A stretch of DNA of 19,903 bases, taken from the NCBI GenBank assembly GCA_964528095.1, contig CAZGSG010000095.1:1-19903 (forward strand). Direction: 5' to 3'. This DNA comes from CAZGSG01 sp964528095 (GTDB lineage: Bacteria; Bacteroidota; Bacteroidia; Chitinophagales; Chitinophagaceae). The position numbers and the translations under genes were made by a program. Numbering within the stretch: the first letter of the stretch is position 1; each line of letters starts with the position of its first letter. Below are positions 16,182 through 19,903 of this stretch, piece by piece. The notes under the pieces were generated by a model. It was not told where the DNA came from. It saw only the letters and a program-made list of their open reading frames with translations, and did no database searches.

Positions 16182-16889
16182 TCAGGGCAGCGCCGATGCC
16201 GGAATGGTTTGTTTCGCGGCTTCGGCGATTTTGACCGACTTCGTCTTCTTTAACTGCATATAGACAGCATAGTATTTCAGGTCCGAAAATAAAAACGGGT
16301 ATTTATATCGATTACTAAGCGCATCGGTGAAATATTCAATATTTCGACCAATACGAATAGTGATATTATTCAGGCGCTCACGATTCGCTTCATTCAGACG
16401 GATCAATAAATCCTGCTTGTCCTCCTCGCTGATAGAGGTACTGTCCTGTATGGCTTCAAAACGAACAGAATATTTGCGTCCTGCCTCGCTTTGCTGCTGC
16501 TGGTAGGCAATACGGGTGCCCAGCATGATCATAAAATCCTTATCCAGGTTTTCCCTGTTTTTCAATTCATTCATTTCAGCGATAAAGGAAGCTGCTGCAA
16601 GACTATCGTTTTTTCGATATTCCTGCAGGATGGCATGTTTGCTTCTGGTTGCTGTTGGCACCTGCCTGAGCATCCTGGCAAAATTTGAATCAAAAGCGGT
16701 ATGTGTTCTGTTCTCGGCAGAAACGATCAATCTCCAGGCGGCGATGGTATTTTTTCTCAATTCAGCATCGGTGGCTTTTGGTTTTTTATAATACAGGAAA
16801 TAAAGAATAACAGTACCCAATACCCCGGTTATTACCCCGATCAATACCCGCTTTGCGATATGCTTGGACTCATCGATAACCTTTGCCAT
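16182..16889 (-). CDS. Paralog D: short family member lacking the lipocalin-like domain
   Basis: The 235-residue protein is the first of the four in transcription order. Its membrane segment at 13-33 (KRVLIGVITGVLGTVILYFLYY) matches the others, as does NTIAAWRLIVSAEN (47-60). The helical region (60-205) is rich in Glu, Arg, Lys and Gln, with likely coiled coil, and ends DALSNRYKYPFLFSDLKYY, the family's helical-domain end motif. The protein then stops within about 30 residues (ending TIPASALP), so the C-terminal lipocalin-like domain is absent. A clear TGA and a terminator-like hairpin follow at once, so this looks like a natural short form, not a frameshift. It starts 60 bases after the M1 peptidase stop. 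Function unknown. Confidence 0.75.
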   Translation of the reverse strand: MAKVIDESKHIAKRVLIGVITGVLGTVILYFLYYKKPKATDAELRKNTIAAWRLIVSAENRTHTAFDSNFARMLRQVPTATRSKHAILQEYRKNDSLAAASFIAEMNELKNRENLDKDFMIMLGTRIAYQQQQSEAGRKYSVRFEAIQDSTSISEEDKQDLLIRLNEANRERLNNITIRIGRNIEYFTDALSNRYKYPFLFSDLKYYAVYMQLKKTKSVKIAEAAKQTIPASALP

Positions 16890-16949
16890 GCAGCATGAAA
16901 AATTTAAGCGGCAATATACAGGTTCCGGAAAAGCGGCTATCTACTCAGT

Positions 16950-18551
16950 TTATAGTACTTCGGTAAGCGTTGCGGAAAATAAAAGAGAAGTGGCAGGGTC
17001 TGGTATGATTTTCACCGGCTTGCGGTCACATGATATCGTAAATACCTGTTTTTGTTTGTTTACCTGCACGGTTTGGCGGGGTTCTTTTGCACTGCCAGTA
17101 TTTATTTGTAGCTCTAATGGAAAACTGAAAGCAACAGCCTGCGATTGTGTGATGGTAAGCTCCAGTTTTTTTTCTGCTGCCCGGTATTTCCATTGGATGT
17201 CCAGTTTGGGGATGCCGGGGGTGTATAACCATTGCTGAAAAAAACCAGAGAGGTCCTTTCCCGATATCTTTTCGAAAATCGTTTGAAGATCTTTGGTGTC
17301 CGCGTTTTTACCGGCATACGTAGAATAATAGGCGCGGATACTTTTCCTGAAGATCGAATCACCCAGTTGCCGGCGAAGCATATGCAGTATCCAGCCGCCT
17401 TTCTGGTAATTATTTGCATTGAGCAGTTTCATATAATCACTGCTGGTATCGATAACCGGCGTATTATTTTCTTTTACGAATTCGATCACCTGCTGCCGGT
17501 CTTCGGCCAGCATTTTTCTGGCAGTATCGGCTCCATATTTGTTCTCCATATACAAGATGGTCATGTATGTAGCGAACCCCTCGCTTAACCATAAATGAGC
17601 AAAACTTTTTTCCGTAGCCATATTTCCAAACCATTGATGGGCGATCTCATGGGCGATCAGGCTTTCCGATTTTCTTGTACCTGTGATGGAGTTCTCATAA
17701 TAAAATATGGTATTGGCATTTTCAAGACCACCAAACGTTGTCTTGGATTGTACATTGGCTAATTTTTTATAACCATATGGGCCTACATAATTAATAAAGA
17801 AAGGCAGGATCTCTGCTGCCTGCGCGTAATCATAAAACCCTTTACCCCGGTCTTCGGGATATACCCAGCTTGATACAGGTATACAGTCATTGACCATACC
17901 AGAAAGATTGACCGCGAAATCTGCCACGCCGATCACCATTACTTTTGTTGGCACAGGCACGTCTTCTTTCCAGTGTGTGAGTTTGAAATTGCCGGGCAGG
18001 CTTGTTTCTTCCTCCTGTATACCATTGGCCACAACCTGGTAATGGTCGGGTGCTTTTACAATAAACTCAAGCGATGCCTTATCAGCCGGGTCATCTACAC
18101 AGGCCAACCAGTTGTGACCACGATCGGGCCAGTTATCCGCAAAAAAAGTACGGTGACCATATTTATTTTTGGAAATGATCAGTCCGTCAGAAGGAATGCC
18201 TTTGTAAACAATGAGCACGGTAGCCGTATCTCCTTTTTGAAATGTTTGTGCTGCGGTAATGGTCAGTTTATCATTGGTATGCGTAAAATTGGCGGTCGGT
18301 TTATTTTCCTTGAGAAGATTGACATTTGTCACACTCATCCCTTTTTGTTTCTTATTGATGCCAGCCAGATCGAATACAACTGTAGCGGAAGGTTGTGTAG
18401 CAATAAATGAGATATACGCGGCACAGTGAATGCTATCGTTTGTATCATTTAGACTTATCTCATAACGGTAATGCGTGACATCAATAGGGCGTTGGGCCTG
18501 TGCAATAAACCCGAAAGCCAGTAAGAAGGCGAGGATAGATGATCTGCTCAT
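16950..18551 (-). CDS. Compact M1 family metallopeptidase (gluzincin aminopeptidase)
   Basis: This is a secreted or periplasmic zinc peptidase of 533 residues with a signal peptide (MSRSSILAFLLAFGFIAQAQ, cleavage near 20). The N-terminal beta domain spans about 25-210. The catalytic domain has the zinc site HEIAH (301-305) with the third ligand Glu 324 in WLSEGFATY, and the transition-state Tyr 382 in NYQKGGWILHMLR. The substrate-amino-binding motif is GGLEN (274-278) in place of GAMEN. It ends soon after the thermolysin-like domain, so it lacks the long C-terminal HEAT/ARM domain of PepN-type enzymes, as in many Bacteroidota homologs. It lies between the susD end and the paralog array on the same strand. 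It likely trims N-terminal residues from peptides in the periplasm. Confidence 0.93.
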   Translation of the reverse strand: MSRSSILAFLLAFGFIAQAQRPIDVTHYRYEISLNDTNDSIHCAAYISFIATQPSATVVFDLAGINKKQKGMSVTNVNLLKENKPTANFTHTNDKLTITAAQTFQKGDTATVLIVYKGIPSDGLIISKNKYGHRTFFADNWPDRGHNWLACVDDPADKASLEFIVKAPDHYQVVANGIQEEETSLPGNFKLTHWKEDVPVPTKVMVIGVADFAVNLSGMVNDCIPVSSWVYPEDRGKGFYDYAQAAEILPFFINYVGPYGYKKLANVQSKTTFGGLENANTIFYYENSITGTRKSESLIAHEIAHQWFGNMATEKSFAHLWLSEGFATYMTILYMENKYGADTARKMLAEDRQQVIEFVKENNTPVIDTSSDYMKLLNANNYQKGGWILHMLRRQLGDSIFRKSIRAYYSTYAGKNADTKDLQTIFEKISGKDLSGFFQQWLYTPGIPKLDIQWKYRAAEKKLELTITQSQAVAFSFPLELQINTGSAKEPRQTVQVNKQKQVFTISCDRKPVKIIPDPATSLLFSATLTEVL

Positions 18552-18566
18552 TCAGTAAATTTCATG

Positions 18567-18635
18567 AAAATTCAAAGGTTAAAATGCAAAATTCAAAAAT
18601 AATCTCCGAAACCGGGGATTGTTTGTTGACTTTGC
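18567..18635. repeat. AT-rich palindromic repeat, copy 2 (right arm decayed)
   Basis: From 18567 the sequence aligns closely with the copy starting near 18805: both run through gcaaaattcaaaaataatct and then a central ccgaaa(a/c)cgg-type hairpin. The right arm, which should mirror the left, is reduced to a partial gtttgttgactttgc. The copy sits 16 bases upstream of the M1 peptidase start, so it lies in its leader or promoter. Confidence 0.75.
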
Positions 18636-18805
18636 ACTCTCCCGGGCCAATAACGTTTATGATGAAGCAGGGCTTTTCGATCGCTTACTGTTGCAGATAG
18701 CTATACATCGGGGTCGGCTATTGAACAGTATTTTAATTCGATGTTTGTTTCTCCGCCAGATCCCGATGGGACCGACGCCGGTTGCTGAAAAGGAAGTATT
18801 CGTAA
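18636..18805. other. Intergenic segment between two repeat copies, possible decayed coding remnant
   Basis: This is the unique part of the 343-base gap between the M1 peptidase and susD. No intact gene is credible here. Two plus-strand frames give short protein-like runs that would join by a frameshift near 18693: SRANNVYDEAGLFDRLLLQI in one, then DSYTSGSAIEQYFNSMFVSP followed by PDPDGTDAG and a stop at 18786-18788 in another. This may be a remnant of a lost gene or chance. No homolog is recognised. Confidence 0.2.
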
Positions 18806-18892
18806 AAATTCAAAAGTCAAAACGCAAAATTCAAAAATAATCTCCGAAAATCGGGGACTGTTTTTGAATTTTGCGTTTTGACTTTTGAATTT
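18806..18892 (-). terminator. Perfect 32-bp inverted repeat (palindromic repeat copy 1), likely susD terminator
   Basis: Bases 18806-18837 and 18861-18892 are exact reverse complements over 32 bp, with a 23-base loop that itself holds ccga/tcgg (18844-18847 and 18851-18854). The right arm ends 2 bases before the susD stop codon, so the susD transcript folds into this hairpin straight after translation stops. It contains T-rich stretches on the minus strand and probably ends transcription or protects the 3' end. Its left part matches copies at 18567 and 13899, so it is also a member of an interspersed repeat family. Confidence 0.85.
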
Positions 18893-18894
18893 AA

Positions 18895-19903
18895 TTACTG
18901 TAGGATCCACATCGTTTTATTCACATCGTCGGAGCCACTGTACTGGTTTGCCAAAGCGGCATCCATATTTACAGTATTATAGCTTAATTCGTTGGAAGGG
19001 TATTGCCATCTCAATGGGAATTTATTGGTAGGATCGTTGAGATTGGTTGCACTATTGAGGATGAACACCGGATATCCTGTACGCCTGTTTTCATACCAGG
19101 CGCCATAATTACAGCTATGCAGGAAATTGGCCAGGTATTTTTGTGTAATCACCTGTTTAACCTGGTTGTCGATGCTGCCGCTAAGTACTACGGGTGCAGA
19201 AGAAGGATATGCCGTTATATAGGGCTCATCCATTTGCATGTTGTGATGATAGTCAACAACATTCGGTGTATGGTTAACAACAAATCGCATTGAATTCATG
19301 ATACCATTGGCATAATAGGTTTGTGCAGGCGTACCCGTGATCCAACCCCTGATGGTTGCTTCGGCCAAAATAAACTGCATGTCCCAATAACTGAACATCG
19401 ACACAGGCTCGGCGTTGACCAATTGAACATATCTTAAATTAATGTCTGCATAATCTTTGGTGAGACGCATGGCCTGCAGGCTGGTGAAAGAATTGGAAGG
19501 TTCTGCACCAACATATGCGTTGTAGTCTGACTGGCTTAATCCTCCTGCCAGTTTTACCGCAGACGGTTTGGCAAAATAAAACAACCGTTTATCCTGCATC
19601 GCCTTTAAGGGGTCAACGAGTGTGGTAGTGAGCATGGTATAATTCGACTTGACAAAGGAGTTGCCCGATCCTGCAGGTACATCCGACCAGGGATAATTTT
19701 GACCTGCTGTTGCCGTGTAGGCCAGTGCGAAATTATCTTTATAGTCTCTCATCAGCAGGCGGGTGGCAACGATATTTTTAAACCGGTCAATCACTTTAAG
19801 ATCTGCATCCGCTGTTTTTTTGTACAGGTTCATTAGTACATGTAACTGGAAGCTATTGGCCAATCCCTGCCATTTATCCGCTTTCCCATTATAAATAGGT
19901 ACA
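18895..19903 (-). CDS. SusD/RagB family outer-membrane lipoprotein (5' partial)
   Basis: The frame stays open to the window edge, so the TTG at 19863 is an internal codon; the N-terminal signal peptide lies outside. The visible 335 or so residues start with YNGKADKWQGLANSFQLHVL, which is the SusD-type motif where a Tyr-Gly-Gly-Asp-like turn precedes KW and ANS. Further family marks are FILAEATIRGW (the helix preceding the C-terminal region), ITQKYLANFLHSCNYGAWYENRRTGYPVF and FPLRWQYPSNELSYNTVNMDAA. The pattern is closest to the SusD-like 2 group. The protein would sit on the cell surface and hand substrate to a partner SusC TonB-dependent transporter, whose gene should be just beyond the right edge. 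The substrate is unknown. Confidence 0.94.
   Translation of the reverse strand, partial: VPIYNGKADKWQGLANSFQLHVLMNLYKKTADADLKVIDRFKNIVATRLLMRDYKDNFALAYTATAGQNYPWSDVPAGSGNSFVKSNYTMLTTTLVDPLKAMQDKRLFYFAKPSAVKLAGGLSQSDYNAYVGAEPSNSFTSLQAMRLTKDYADINLRYVQLVNAEPVSMFSYWDMQFILAEATIRGWITGTPAQTYYANGIMNSMRFVVNHTPNVVDYHHNMQMDEPYITAYPSSAPVVLSGSIDNQVKQVITQKYLANFLHSCNYGAWYENRRTGYPVFILNSATNLNDPTNKFPLRWQYPSNELSYNTVNMDAALANQYSGSDDVNKTMWILQ

Noticed and set aside
18619..18840. A 73-residue plus-strand gene between susD and the M1 peptidase
   Set aside because: Both ends lie in the palindromic repeat copies, it starts with TTG, and its reading changes character midway, so it is not an intact gene.
13899..18892. 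The repeats as a CRISPR array
   Set aside because: Only three unevenly spaced copies exist, with genes between them, no regular spacers and no cas genes.
16950..19903. SusD and M1 peptidase as parts of a polysaccharide utilisation locus with the paralog array
   Set aside because: A perfect 32-bp hairpin and 343 bases separate susD from the peptidase, and no glycoside hydrolase or lyase is present, so a joint locus is not supported.

Overview
The window looks like chromosomal DNA from a member of the Bacteroidota, probably the Chitinophagaceae or a close relative. The signs are a TonB-dependent receptor, a SusD/RagB lipoprotein, a LytS/LytTR two-component pair, a DUF2721 protein, weak or absent Shine-Dalgarno sites, and short AT-rich palindromic repeats between genes. 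The genus is inference. No rRNA, tRNA, CRISPR array, integrase or transposase was seen. Both ends are cut inside genes.

Left part (1-7211). The C-terminal beta-barrel of a TonB-dependent receptor (+) is followed by a small inner-membrane DUF2721 protein (+) and a secreted lipoprotein (+). A half-transporter ABC exporter (-) converges on the lipoprotein and is divergent from two glycosyltransferases (GT4 then GT2, +). Exporter and transferases may act together on a surface glycan, which is inference from position. A 93-residue conserved-looking hypothetical gene (-) converges on the GT2 gene.

Middle (7397-12861). A LytTR response regulator and a LytS-type histidine kinase overlap by 14 bases on the minus strand. 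They are divergent from a membrane-anchored SxxK serine hydrolase (+). The gap between them holds two 11-base direct repeats spaced exactly 21 bases apart, the geometry expected of a LytTR operator. A YifB/ComM-type AAA+ ATPase (-) converges on the hydrolase.

Right part (13008-19903), all on the minus strand. Transcription order is SusD-like lipoprotein (partial), a compact M1 metallopeptidase, then four consecutive genes for one unrecognised protein family. The four share a near-N-terminal membrane segment ending in YFLGF or YFLYY, a following (A/N)TIExW-like motif, a helical domain ending in an (R/K)Y-rich motif, and, in three of four, a C-terminal beta-rich lipocalin-like domain. This tandem paralog array is the best candidate for an undescribed system here. 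Three copies of an AT-rich palindromic repeat lie in this part (13899, 18567 and 18806), and the last is a perfect 32-bp inverted repeat just after the susD stop.
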